Shown piece after piece: positions 1 through 7,014 of a stretch of 31,690 nucleotides of DNA. Location of the stretch: positions 1-31,690 of the forward strand of contig JBIOJM010000078.1 in NCBI GenBank assembly GCA_044450785.1, in the 5' to 3' direction. Source of the DNA: JBIOJM01 sp044450785 (GTDB lineage: Bacteria > Planctomycetota > Planctomycetia > Isosphaerales > Isosphaeraceae). The translations under genes were made by a program, and so were the position numbers. Position 1 is the stretch's first letter; every line of letters starts with the position of its first letter. The notes under the pieces were generated by a model. It was not told where the DNA came from and searched no databases. It saw only the letters and a program-made list of their open reading frames with translations.

Positions 1-11
1 GTACGATCCCC

Positions 12-866
12 ATGCGCCGGGTCACTCTCGAAACTCTGACCCGATTCGAGACCTTGGACGATTTTTTTCGAAAGGGGCCGAGAGGGGCGGGCCGGCCTCC
101 ACGGGCGATCGAGCCGGCCACAGTTCCGGCAACCCACCGATGGGCTCACGCGTATCAGAACGTGAATAACGGCGGCGGGCACAGTTACCTGAGCCTTTGG
201 GACCCTCCGATCGGCGCCAATCAAGTCTTTTCGCTCTCTCAGCACTGGTACGTCGGCGGCAGTGGCGCGAACTTGCAGACCATCGAATGCGGGTGGCAGG
301 TCTATCCGGCGATGTATGGTGACGCGAAGCCGCATTTGTTTATCTACTGGACTGCGGACGGTTATAACAAGACAGGCTGTTATAACTTGACATGCAGTGC
401 GTTTGTTCAAACGGGAACTGCCTACACCCCTGGCATGGCCCTCAGCCCGAGCAGCGTGAGTTCGGGAGCGCAGTACCTTATTGAGCTGGCCTATTGGCAC
501 ACCGGAGGCCGCTGGTGGTTTTACGTCAATGGGACAGCGGGAGCCAACGCAATCGGATACTACCCGGACACACAATACAAGGGTGGTGCGCTTGCGTCGA
601 ACGCCACCGAGATCGATTACGGCGGCGAAGTGGTGGGCACCACCAGTTTTCCGCCCATGGGTAGCGGCGCGTTTGCCAACGCCGGGTGGCAGAAGGCTGC
701 CTATCAGCGAGCCATCGGCTACTGGACTCCCCAGGGCGGGGCCCTGGTTAATGCCGGTTTGACGCCGGTACAACAATGGCCAAAGTGCTATACGGCTCAA
801 GTCGTCCTGTACGGCTCGCCGTGGTTTGAGAGTCTGTGGTTCGGAGGCCCGGGCGGAAACTGCTAG
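12..866 (+). CDS. Neprosin-like glutamic peptidase (DUF239 family)
   Basis: The protein matches the neprosin domain, a glutamic prolyl-endopeptidase fold best known from plants and also found in bacteria. Visible signatures are IECGWQVYP (residues 91-99), the FIYWTADGY block near 110-118, the Cys-containing stretch TGCYNLTCSAFVQTG (121-135), and IDYGGEVVG followed by MGSGAF. The likely catalytic pair is E92 and E206, spaced much like the two catalytic glutamates of plant neprosin; E200 is an alternative for the second. Length (284 residues) covers the full catalytic domain but no clear propeptide. No signal peptide is visible after the ATG at 12, and the frame stays open to the window edge, so the true start and any secretion signal may lie upstream. 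Family assignment is firm; activity is inferred. Confidence 0.8.
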   Translation: MRRVTLETLTRFETLDDFFRKGPRGAGRPPRAIEPATVPATHRWAHAYQNVNNGGGHSYLSLWDPPIGANQVFSLSQHWYVGGSGANLQTIECGWQVYPAMYGDAKPHLFIYWTADGYNKTGCYNLTCSAFVQTGTAYTPGMALSPSSVSSGAQYLIELAYWHTGGRWWFYVNGTAGANAIGYYPDTQYKGGALASNATEIDYGGEVVGTTSFPPMGSGAFANAGWQKAAYQRAIGYWTPQGGALVNAGLTPVQQWPKCYTAQVVLYGSPWFESLWFGGPGGNC

Positions 867-884
867 TTCTTTGCCATCACGTGC

Positions 885-955
885 AGAAAAGCCGCGTGCT
901 GAGAGCGACGGGATCAATTTGCGTCCTGTAGTGAGGAACGCCTCGCGGCTTCTCT
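885..955. repeat. Imperfect inverted repeat downstream of the peptidase gene
   Basis: A 12-nt arm at 885-896 (agaaaagccgcg) pairs with 944-955 (cgcggcttctct) with one mismatch across a loop of about 47 nt. It lies just after the peptidase stop and could be part of a 3' UTR structure or small RNA. There is no U-tract. Confidence 0.3.
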
Positions 956-973
956 GACATCATTCGGACAAGG

Positions 974-1003
974 CCGTGAACCTCCACTAAACGGAGGTCA
1001 CGG
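974..1003 (+). terminator. Possible stem-loop terminator
   Basis: A strong hairpin: arms 974-985 and 993-1003 pair over 11 bp with one bulged A, around a 7-nt loop. It sits between the peptidase gene and the next small gene. No T-run follows, so it may be an mRNA 3'-end stabiliser rather than an intrinsic terminator. Confidence 0.35.
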
Positions 1004-1070
1004 ACGGTGTGCAGGTCCTTGCCAGTTGCTTTGAAGACATGGCCGACCGGGCTGGAGGTAGAATTACGGG

Positions 1071-1298
1071 ATGGAATACGAAGAGACGTACTACGGCCGG
1101 CGAATCATTGTAACGACCCTGCAGCAAGCCACCGGCGAATGGAAGTCGAAGGCAGAGTTGCTGGATGCCGGGGGCAGAATTCCCCTCGGGGGAGGCTCAG
1201 ACGACCGCTACCACTCTGAAGAGGCAGCTCGATCCGCGGCCTTGTCGGCCGCGTCGGGCGCTATTGACGCCACCCGGATTCTCAAGGGCAAGCCGTAG
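1071..1298 (+). CDS. Small hypothetical protein (75 aa)
   Basis: A short soluble protein with no family I can name with confidence. It has a beta-rich first half (YYGRRIIVTTLQQ, then WKSKAELLDAGGR) and a C-terminal YHSEEAARSAALSAASGAID segment in which Ser-Glu-Glu-Ala-Ala starts an Ala-rich amphipathic helix. This layout, a small sheet and then a yxSeeeArraAl helix, recurs in small bacterial hypothetical proteins. A GGAGG sits about 12 nt before the ATG, a rather long spacing. It lies directly upstream of a decayed transposase. Composition and the conserved-looking helix suggest it is real; function is unknown. Confidence 0.55.
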   Translation: MEYEETYYGRRIIVTTLQQATGEWKSKAELLDAGGRIPLGGGSDDRYHSEEAARSAALSAASGAIDATRILKGKP

Positions 1299-1299
1299 G

Positions 1300-1960
1300 A
1301 TGCGATGATTTCGCGCCTGCTCTGGAAAAAGATGCTTCGGTGGCCCGCTGGTACCACTGCGTGTCGCGCTGTGTTCGCCGCGCGTTCTTGCTGGGCGAAG
1401 GGCCGCACGACCGTATCGGCAAGATCAGGTTCGTGGTGCGTACTTCGAGGGCCGGTTCAAGGGCGTGGCGATCCTCGACGATGAAGCGCTCCTGGCCATT
1501 CGTGCGTAGATCGATCTGAACCCTGTGGCAGCCGGGATCGCTGAGACTCCCGAAACGAGCAATGATACGTCGATCAAGATGCGCTCGGAGCATGTCGAAG
1601 CCCAGGGCAAGACCGCTCAACTCGAAGCGGCCACGGGTGGCAGCATGGCGGGTTCGCGTGCGGCAGCCGGTCTGGAAGAGTCGCTGTGGCTGTGCCCGAT
1701 CGAGGACCGACGTCCGTTGGATTCTTCACGTGAAGGCATGCTGGAAGGATTCTCGCTGGGAAGCTTGAACTGCGGATCGCATCGAGCACGCAGTCAGCCG
1801 TCCCCACTTTTCCCGTCCGCAAGCCATCGGCGCGGTTCGCCGATCATTTCTCGTTGGACTCGGCGCGAGCGGCCCGGTCCTACTCCGGCAGCCCATCGAG
1901 ACCGGCTGGATTCGCTCTGGCGGGGACGAGTCGAACTTTGAATGCCGGTTCTTTCCTTCG
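1300..1960 (+). pseudogene. Decayed REP-associated (Y1-type) transposase remnant
   Basis: Fragments of one transposase are readable in different frames. Near 1342-1400 the translation gives WYHCVSRCVRRAFLLGEG, typical of the N-terminus of the planctomycete REP-associated/Y1 transposase group. The segment with the catalytic HUH motif and tyrosine is missing. From 1441 the frame resumes as YFEGRFKGVAILDDEALLAIRA, then an amber stop at 1507-1509, then IDLNPVAAGIAETPETS. Intact relatives read AYIDLNP, so the stop appears to replace the Tyr codon. The PIEDRRPLDSSREGMLEGFSLG block follows to about 1765, after which the frame is lost. The internal deletion, stop and frameshifts mean it cannot encode an active enzyme. 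The family call rests on recognised motifs; end points are approximate. Confidence 0.75.
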
Positions 1961-2134
1961 CCTTGAACTTGACGTGAGCAGCCAACGCTCAGTTCGGTAG
2001 CGCATCGAGCTCGGATCGGCTTGCAGCGGCGGGTTCGAGCCGAGAATGCAATGCCTGTCCTTTTCGTCCCTCCCTGCGTCGCCGGCCGCGTCACCCTCGG
2101 CCGGCGTCCGCGGGCGGGCTTCGTTTCCACCGGC

Positions 2135-3475
2135 TCACTTCGAGGGGTCAAGCGGGAGTTCGGATGGGGAGACGTCCCTGACGGAAAGATCCCCGAACAC
2201 GGCTCGCGGTTTCGTCGCCCGCTGGGTGGTGTACCAGCAGAGGAGCCGGTTGGCCTGGCCAACCTTAGCCCCTGCGCCGACGTAGTGGAAGGAGCCGGCC
2301 TGGGTATGGTCCTCCACGAACTGGAGTACGGGCGCGCGGTAGACCTCCCGGGTGAGGAACTTGTCGTGAAGCTGGATCAATTCCCGTTCGGCGGGCGTTT
2401 GAGCGGCGGCGACCTTGATACTGGCCGCGTTGAACCTCGCCTGGTCGAATGCCGCGTAAGGCGAGTCAGGGAAGACGCCTTCGTTGAACCGCGCGGCGGC
2501 CCCGAGGAAGGCGACCATCTCCTCCTCGGTGATCGTGGGCTTGGCGACCGCCTGGTAGGCGTAGCCGGCCGGGGGATCGAGGCTGAAATCGGTCGCGTCG
2601 AGCTTCGGGTCCACGACGATCTCGTGCTCCCAGTACGCGACGGGGAACCACGATGAGAATTGTTTCTCGGCGGGCTGGTTTCGTTCCGGCGCCGTCTCGA
2701 GATCGAAGTCGTTCTGATTAGGGATCCAGATCGCGACCAGTCGCTTCGAGTTGTCGTCGAAGAGGAAGTCGTGGCGGGCGTACCCTTGGTCGTCACCCCG
2801 GTCGATCATGGCCCGGACGACGTTGGCCCGCGTCTTGTCGATCTCCTTCTGGCCCCGGAGCGAGACCGACTTCACGCGCAAGGACTTGGCGACGATCCGG
2901 TCGCGGAGGGCCTCGCCGACCCAGGTAAACGGTCCCCGGCCGTCGAGCTGGCCCACCGGGGCCTTCAACACCGCCTTCTTGTCCTTCAGGTCCAGCACGA
3001 GCGTCCGTCCAGCTCGGACGTCGGTAATCTCGACGATGCGCGGCTGCCCCGTTTCGTCCAACAGGGTCTCGCGGTACTGGCCGGGGTGGCGATAGGCGTG
3101 GAGCCGGCGCTCAGGTTGAAGCCAGGTCCGTCTGCCGTCTACGCTCGTCACACGCGCATAATAAGTGGTGGTCCAGGTAAGGGTCTTGGGGTCGTCGACG
3201 CCGGGGATGGTACCGGCGAAGGCGTTGGGGCCGAGAGTCCCCTCAGAGCGAACCCAGAAAAGACCCAACGTGAGCAGCAGCGACGCCGCGATCCATCTTG
3301 AACTGATCATGAGAATTCTCCGGTAGGGATGCGATCGGGAAGGTTGAGAGCGGTCGAGGGCGGCAAGGGCGTCGGCGTGTCGGGCTCGCCAGGCTTCGAA
3401 GTCCGGCAGCGGGGGCTCGCCCAAGTCCGCCCGGAGACGGCTCTCCCAGCCCTCCTCGTGAAGCGAGGGGTTCAT
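2135..3475 (-). CDS. Membrane-anchored anti-sigma-like partner of ECF sigma factor
   Basis: The 446-residue protein has a short cytoplasmic N-terminus (residues 1-57, with an FEAWRARHADALAAL helix), one transmembrane helix (about 58-75, RWIAASLLLTLGLFWV) and a large extracytoplasmic region. This matches the topology of planctomycete proteins that replace classical zinc anti-sigma factors beside ECF genes. The outer region reads like a LolA/outer-membrane-lipoprotein-sorting beta sheet (TYYARVTSVDGRRTWLQPE, LVLDLKDKKAVLKAP), but this is only fold-level resemblance. Its ATG overlaps the sigma stop by four bases (ATGA), so the pair is translationally coupled. A sensing and sequestering role is inferred from context; no zinc-binding HxxxCxxC motif is present. 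Confidence 0.7.
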   Translation of the reverse strand: MNPSLHEEGWESRLRADLGEPPLPDFEAWRARHADALAALDRSQPSRSHPYRRILMISSRWIAASLLLTLGLFWVRSEGTLGPNAFAGTIPGVDDPKTLTWTTTYYARVTSVDGRRTWLQPERRLHAYRHPGQYRETLLDETGQPRIVEITDVRAGRTLVLDLKDKKAVLKAPVGQLDGRGPFTWVGEALRDRIVAKSLRVKSVSLRGQKEIDKTRANVVRAMIDRGDDQGYARHDFLFDDNSKRLVAIWIPNQNDFDLETAPERNQPAEKQFSSWFPVAYWEHEIVVDPKLDATDFSLDPPAGYAYQAVAKPTITEEEMVAFLGAAARFNEGVFPDSPYAAFDQARFNAASIKVAAAQTPAERELIQLHDKFLTREVYRAPVLQFVEDHTQAGSFHYVGAGAKVGQANRLLCWYTTQRATKPRAVFGDLSVRDVSPSELPLDPSK

Positions 3476-4005
3476 GTCTTGGCTCCTGATGAGTCGTGTG
3501 CGTCGAGGATCTGGGCCAGCTTGCGCCGCGCCCGCTGCAGGCGTCCGTGGACGCTCTGGACCGACAGGCCGAGCGCCTGGCTGATCTCATCGTACGACAG
3601 CCCGCTGAAGTAATGGAGAATGACGATCGCGCGCGCGGTCTCATCCAGAAGCAGTAAAGCGTCCTGGACTTGGAGCCGAAGCGGTTGGAGATCGGAATCG
3701 CCGGCTGGTTCGAAGTCATCGGGCAACGTCTTGTAGGGTGGCCGGTTTGCGTCGATACGCGAAGCCGTCCGCCGACAGATGGTCCCCAGCCATTGCGGGA
3801 ACCGCTGGCGGTCCCGCAGAGTGGACAGAGTGCGGCAGGCGATCGCGAACGCCTCCTGCGCCGCGTCTTCCGCCAGGTGGCGGTCCGACAGCCGGCCACG
3901 GGCGATCCCCACCGCCATGCGATAATGCCGCTCGTACAGCAGGCCGAAACTCGCCAGGTCTCCCCGGCAAGCGGCCTCGACGAGTTCCGCGTCGGGACGA
4001 TGCAA
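3472..4005 (-). CDS. ECF-family RNA polymerase sigma factor
   Basis: A 177-residue sigma-70-family protein with only regions 2 and 4. Region 2 spans about residues 10-75 and includes DRHLAEDAAQEAFAIACRTL; region 4 spans about 112-165 with LDETARAIVILHYFSGLSYDEISQALGLS, the helix-turn-helix for the -35 element, then VHGRLQRARRKL. It would direct RNA polymerase to a small regulon, probably including its own operon. It is the first gene of a two-gene unit, followed with ATGA overlap by a membrane protein likely to be its anti-sigma partner. The start at 4005 gives the expected MHRPDAELVEAACRGD opening; the nearest purine-rich site (AGGAGAG) lies about 13 nt upstream, rather far. Confidence 0.92.
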   Translation of the reverse strand: MHRPDAELVEAACRGDLASFGLLYERHYRMAVGIARGRLSDRHLAEDAAQEAFAIACRTLSTLRDRQRFPQWLGTICRRTASRIDANRPPYKTLPDDFEPAGDSDLQPLRLQVQDALLLLDETARAIVILHYFSGLSYDEISQALGLSVQSVHGRLQRARRKLAQILDAHDSSGAKT

Positions 4006-4175
4006 GGGGAGTGTCTCTCCTAACTAAGAGTGAGAAGAGTTCTGCGCTGCCGTTGGGTTAGTGCCGCGAACCCGCCGGAAATGAGCGCTGTGCCCCGGGA
4101 GATTACCTCGCGTAGCGACGCAACGCGCCGGACGAGGCGTGCGATGGCCGGGATGATGATGGCCGGCGAAAAGGA

Positions 4176-4208
4176 GTCAGGAGCCGATTCGACTTAACGG
4201 CTCCTGAC
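4176..4208. repeat. Palindromic (REP-like) hairpin element, intact copy
   Basis: A perfect 11-bp inverted repeat: gtcaggagccg at 4176-4186 and cggctcctgac at 4198-4208, separated by attcgacttaa, with pairing partly continuing into the flanking A/G-rich and T/C-rich tracts. Further copies occur at 4608-4748 (split by an insertion), 4760-4788 and 5711-5729. Compact GC-rich palindromes of this kind fit REP-type elements moved by Y1 transposases, whose remnant lies at 1300-1960; the link is inference. Confidence 0.7.
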
Positions 4209-4607
4209 CGCTTTCCCCTCGCCGCCGAGATACGGACCTAAACTCCAGGGACTCACCTCATCCTACTACTGACGCAAGTCCTCGATCTACGGAAGCGGTA
4301 GGAGTCTGCTTCCCATTCGGGCGTGACGGGCTTAGCGTTGTTTTTTGTCCGTTTGCTACGGGAAGGCCAGGATCTGGGTCAATTGCACACGACGGAAGTC
4401 CAGCAGGATGGGAAACGTTTCCTGTTGCGGAACGAGGCCCAGGGAACCTGTGGAAGTGTATTCCAGGCGGCGGGAGTCGCCCTGCCGCCGACGGTCCAGC
4501 AAGTCGCGCCCATCGTCACGGAGGAAGACGACGCGCATAGTGCCACGCCCGTTTTGTGGCTTCGTAACTTCCTGCTGTAAGGGAAGTTGCTACTGGCTAG
4601 AGAAAAA
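4209..4607. other. Intergenic stretch without a convincing gene
   Basis: Between the palindromes there are two overlapping open frames of 60-116 codons (4345-4695 + and 4356-4538 -), but neither has a ribosome binding site or recognisable motif. I see no RNA gene here. It may be a gene remnant. Confidence 0.4.
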
Positions 4608-4748
4608 GGGTCAGGAGCCGATTCGACTTAGGGCCCGCGCAAGAATAACTTTTACACTACACACTGACCGACAGTCGGGTTTCGCCTGTCCGTAAATTGA
4701 AAAACTGTAAAAGTTATTCTTGCGCAGGCCCTTAACGGTTCCTGACCC
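4608..4748. repeat. REP-like hairpin copy interrupted by an insertion
   Basis: Left arm gggtcaggagccg (4608-4620) and right arm cggttcctgaccc (4736-4748) match the intact copy at 4176-4208 including its attcgactta loop, but about 100 bp is inserted in the loop at the tta/cttaa junction. The arms pair over 13 bp with one G-T wobble. Confidence 0.75.
4631..4731. mobile_element. MITE-like 101-bp insertion with 25-bp terminal inverted repeats
   Basis: The ends are inverted repeats: 4631-4655 (begins gggcccgcgcaagaataact) and 4707-4731 are reverse complements with one mismatch in 25. The 51-bp core holds no ORF. Flanks repeat TTA (4628-4630 and 4732-4734), or CTTA if the last C is counted in the target, giving a 3- or 4-bp target-site duplication. 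The hairpin copy at 4176-4208 is a related empty site showing the sequence before insertion. No transposase is present, so it would depend on one elsewhere; the parent family is not identified. Confidence 0.75.
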
Positions 4749-4788
4749 CTTTCCCCGCTCTTAACGGTTCCTGACCCCTTTCCCCGCT
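4731..4788. repeat. Two tandem copies of a 29-bp half-hairpin unit
   Basis: The unit starting cttaacggttcctgaccc occurs at 4731-4759 and again, identical, at 4760-4788. It is the right half of the REP-like palindrome plus its ctttccccgct tail, so the duplication most likely arose by slippage or unequal exchange after the palindrome was in place. Confidence 0.8.
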
Positions 4789-4832
4789 CCCGTTGGTCGT
4801 TCACCTATTGTTCGAGCGTTGGTTGCACCGCT

Positions 4833-5234
4833 TCAGGGAGTCAGCCAGTCGTCGAGGCGTAGGTCGGGGATGTGCCGAAAGTGTCGGGTATTGTGCGTCA
4901 CCACAGTCAGGTCATAGACAAGGGCTGTCGCCGCGATGAGTAGATCCATATCGTCGACACTGATTCCCTGCCCCCGGAGGTCGGACCTCACGCGTCCGAA
5001 CTCTTCGGCGCAATCGGCGTCGAAGGGTATCAGGCTCACCTCGTATGTTAGTAACCTCTGAACGGAAGCACGGAGCGGGTCGGGATCGCGGCGGCCGTTC
5101 ACCCAGTCGTACAACTCCGCCAGCGACACGCCGGAGGTATAGAGCCGGCCCGAATGCTGGAAGAAGCGATGGGCCAGGCCTGAGGGTCGCCGGAGGTGGG
5201 CCGAGAGGATGTTGGTATCAAGGAGGAAGCTCAC
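4833..5234 (-). CDS. vapC: VapC-type PIN-domain ribonuclease toxin
   Basis: A 133-residue PIN-domain protein. The acidic active-site residues are visible: D6 in LLDTNILSAH, E40 in SLAELYDW and D97 in DMDLLIAATAL, followed by the THNTRHF block (114-119) typical of VapC. VapC toxins are Mg-dependent RNases that cut tRNA or rRNA and are neutralised by their cognate antitoxin. Its ATG overlaps the upstream antitoxin stop by four bases, the usual coupled arrangement. The pair lies in a repeat-rich, insertion-prone patch, in keeping with an accessory module. Length and motif order are normal for the family, so it is probably functional. Confidence 0.9.
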   Translation of the reverse strand: MSFLLDTNILSAHLRRPSGLAHRFFQHSGRLYTSGVSLAELYDWVNGRRDPDPLRASVQRLLTYEVSLIPFDADCAEEFGRVRSDLRGQGISVDDMDLLIAATALVYDLTVVTHNTRHFRHIPDLRLDDWLTP

Positions 5235-5500
5235 TCTGGGAGCTCCCGCGTCGAAGGCCGATGGCGATCTTTTTCGATCGCCTCGAGAATCCGGTCATCC
5301 TCTTCGGTCCAGTGCTCCGCCATCATGCCGGCGGCGGTCTCCGTGCCCCCCGGCCGCCATCCCGGCGGTGGGCCCGGCGGCCTTTTCTTCGGACCGATCA
5401 TTCTCACCTGAACCTCGACCTCCTGGCCATCAACGACGCCGAGGTCTTCATCGAGTTCGATGGTCTTGCCGTGGACCTTCCCATGCAGCGTCCTGGTCAT
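5231..5500 (-). CDS. Antitoxin partner of VapC (AF2212/DUF104-like N-terminus)
   Basis: The 89-residue protein begins with a short beta-barrel-like segment, LHGKVHGKTIELDEDLGVVDGQEVEVQVRMI (split here as residues 5-20 and 21-35), which fits the AF2212-like/DUF104 antitoxin pattern gk-x-i-x-Ld-x-x-l-x-dGq-x-V-x-V. A Pro/Gly-rich linker (about 37-52) leads to an acidic helical tail, AEHWTEEDDRILEAIEKDR, likely to wrap the toxin. A good GAGGAGG lies about 6 nt before the ATG. It is the first complete gene of the pair and overlaps vapC by four bases. Such antitoxins usually repress their own promoter, but this N-terminus is not a classic AbrB or RHH fold, so DNA binding is uncertain. Confidence 0.75.
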   Translation of the reverse strand: MTRTLHGKVHGKTIELDEDLGVVDGQEVEVQVRMIGPKKRPPGPPPGWRPGGTETAAGMMAEHWTEEDDRILEAIEKDRHRPSTRELPE

Positions 5501-5640
5501 GATTCCTCCTCGTATTCGTCGTCAGACTTGCGTTTGCGCGGCTTGCTCTTCGGCTTCGACTCTTCGGTGCTACTACGACTGGCGCAGATGCGGTAGTCGT
5601 CCTCGGCCTCTAAAGCAGTGACAGCACATACGTCACCGCA
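5497..5640 (-). pseudogene. C-terminal tail of a truncated gene ahead of the antitoxin
   Basis: On the minus strand a frame ends at 5497-5499 with TGA overlapping the antitoxin ATG (ATGA). Its last codons read EAEDDYRICASRSS, then a Lys/Arg/Ser/Glu-rich tail ending DDEYEEES, and look like a genuine charged C-terminus. Going upstream it soon becomes Cys/Trp-rich and runs into the 28-bp tandem repeat with no usable start codon. I read it as the surviving end of a third gene once coupled to the toxin-antitoxin pair. Alternatively the charged frame is chance. Confidence 0.35.
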
Positions 5641-5647
5641 AGTCCAT

Positions 5648-5703
5648 GGAACCCAACAGCATCGGCTATCCTGGCGGAACCCAACAGCATCGGCTATCCT
5701 GGC
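5648..5703. repeat. Two tandem copies of a 28-bp unit
   Basis: The unit beginning ggaacccaacagcatcgg occurs identically at 5648-5675 and 5676-5703. It lies between the toxin-antitoxin pair and a partial copy of the REP-like palindrome tail. It has no internal palindrome and no recognised function. Confidence 0.85.
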
Positions 5704-5710
5704 GCCATTC

Positions 5711-5729
5711 GTTCCTGACCACTTTCCCC
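5711..5729. repeat. Partial copy of the REP-like palindrome tail
   Basis: gttcctgaccactttcccc matches the right half of the hairpin elements at 4176-4788 with one or two changes; the left arm is absent. The rest of 5501-5856 holds no complete gene. Confidence 0.55.
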
Positions 5730-5856
5730 GGACTGTTCGCCAATCGAATCTGCCTACGGATCAGCGGCTTAGAAGTTTGGTTTGCCCCTTGTGGTTGAAA
5801 TGTTGGATATGGGCCTACAACGCAACCGCCTCCGCGCGAGGTCGGCTCCGGTCAGA

Positions 5857-6882
5857 TCAAGGCATTTGCGGCCCCTTCGGATGCGAGGTGGTGACCTGGA
5901 CCTTCTGAGCGTACCGGATGATCTTCTGCGCGGTGATCGGGATGAAATGGGTTCGGAACTTGCCGTCGATCGCCTCGATGAAGAGGTCGGCGAGGCTCCC
6001 CTGCGCGACCGTGCCGATGTGGAGGCCGTCGGCGAGGTAGAAGTCGTGGTAGTTGTCGCCCGTGGTGGTCAGGCTGATGGTTTGGCCCGCGACGGTGATC
6101 GTGCTGGTCGGGCTGCCGGCCACGGCCGCCGAGGCCGATGCGAGATCGACCAGCGCGACGCGGGGGTTGTTGCTCGCCAGCGAAGTCACCACCGAATTGA
6201 AGTCCGCGGTGGCCTTGCTCACCGCTTGCAGCAGGGCCGCCGCCTCGGAACTGGTCGCCGCTGCCGCGCGGCCGAGCGGCGTCTGGCTGATATCAGGCTG
6301 GGTCCAGACTGCGACCTTGACGTTCGGGTTCGCCGCGAGCAGTGTGGCAACCGCCGTCTCGACGTTGGTGATGAGCTTGGTCGTGGTCTGGGTCAAGTCG
6401 GCCGGAATCTCGGCCGGCGGGATCAGACCTTCCTTGGCGTCACCGAGCAGGTCCAGGAAGTCATCGCCGCCGATCAAGATCGAGGCGTAGCGGACCTCTC
6501 CCTCGGCCACCTGAGCCGTCAGGCCGGGCAACTGGTTGGCGATCATGTCTTCAGAGGTCGCATCGGAGCGGGCCCAGTTGTAAGCGAAGCCCTGATCCCG
6601 CGGTTCGCCCCGGCTCTTCGTCGTGTACGGGCCGAAGTTCACATTGAGGACCGTGTGGAGGATCTCGACCCAGTTGCGGGCAAGAGAACGGTCCGGGGGG
6701 TAGAACCGATACTCGTCGGTCAAGCTGTCGCCGAGGGCGCCGACAGGCCCGAGCGTCGCGGGGGTCTTGTTCACGGCCGGCATCGCGTGGGCCGCCTGGA
6801 TTATCGCGGTCGTTGTGCTCATCACAACCCGTTCTTCCAGCGTTTCACAAGCCGGCGGGTGGAACGATCTTCGGTTCCCCAT
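5857..6882 (-). CDS. Secreted GDSL/SGNH-type hydrolase with planctomycete LEPR-like N-terminus
   Basis: The 341-residue protein starts with an Arg-rich leader and PPACETLEERVVMS (residues 9-22), which resembles the LEPR-XLL-type motif found at the N-termini of planctomycete extracellular proteins. The SGNH fold follows: block I GALGDSLTDEYRF with nucleophile S53, block III as IGGDDFLDLL (138-146), and block V LADGLHIG with D285 and H288. Block III normally reads GxND; here Asp replaces Asn at 140, which might alter the oxyanion hole. Members hydrolyse esters of lipids, sugars or peptidoglycan substituents; the substrate here is unknown. It appears monocistronic, 132 nt after the BatA-like gene on the same strand, with a weak hairpin between them. 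Confidence 0.8.
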   Translation of the reverse strand: MGNRRSFHPPACETLEERVVMSTTTAIIQAAHAMPAVNKTPATLGPVGALGDSLTDEYRFYPPDRSLARNWVEILHTVLNVNFGPYTTKSRGEPRDQGFAYNWARSDATSEDMIANQLPGLTAQVAEGEVRYASILIGGDDFLDLLGDAKEGLIPPAEIPADLTQTTTKLITNVETAVATLLAANPNVKVAVWTQPDISQTPLGRAAAATSSEAAALLQAVSKATADFNSVVTSLASNNPRVALVDLASASAAVAGSPTSTITVAGQTISLTTTGDNYHDFYLADGLHIGTVAQGSLADLFIEAIDGKFRTHFIPITAQKIIRYAQKVQVTTSHPKGPQMP

Positions 6883-6960
6883 GACTCATCTCTTGCTTGG
6901 GTGGGTTGTCAGGCCGGAGGTACTGAACATCTTCGAGCGGAACCCTTTGTGTCAAGAGGT

Positions 6961-6997
6961 CTGTGATCGCCGTCACTCGGAAAGAGTGCGGCGACAG
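6961..6997 (-). terminator. Possible imperfect stem-loop after the BatA-like gene
   Basis: The arms ctgt-cgccg-cactc and gagtg-cggcg-acag pair fully except for two bulges (gat and t), around a loop of about 5 nt. It lies 18-54 nt past the stop of the BatA-like gene on the minus strand, where the six-gene operon should end. No T-run is seen, so the call is weak. Confidence 0.3.
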
Positions 6998-7014
6998 CCG
7001 CTTGGGCATTTCTC

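Noticed and set aside
2021..2656. Plus-strand ORF of 211 codons
   Set aside because: It is antisense to the anti-sigma-like gene, Arg/Gly/Val-rich like a GC-skewed shadow, and matches no family.
4356..4538. Minus-strand ORF of 60 codons (starts MRVVFLRDDGRD)
   Set aside because: Looks protein-like in composition but has no ribosome binding site, neighbour coupling or recognised motif; kept as unproven.
4731..4788. Tandem repeats considered as a CRISPR array
   Set aside because: Only two copies, directly abutting with no spacers, and no cas genes nearby.
5782..6966. Plus-strand ORF of 394 codons
   Set aside because: It lies opposite the GDSL hydrolase, whose catalytic motifs are in the minus-strand frame; the translation is Arg/Gly/Asp-rich shadow.
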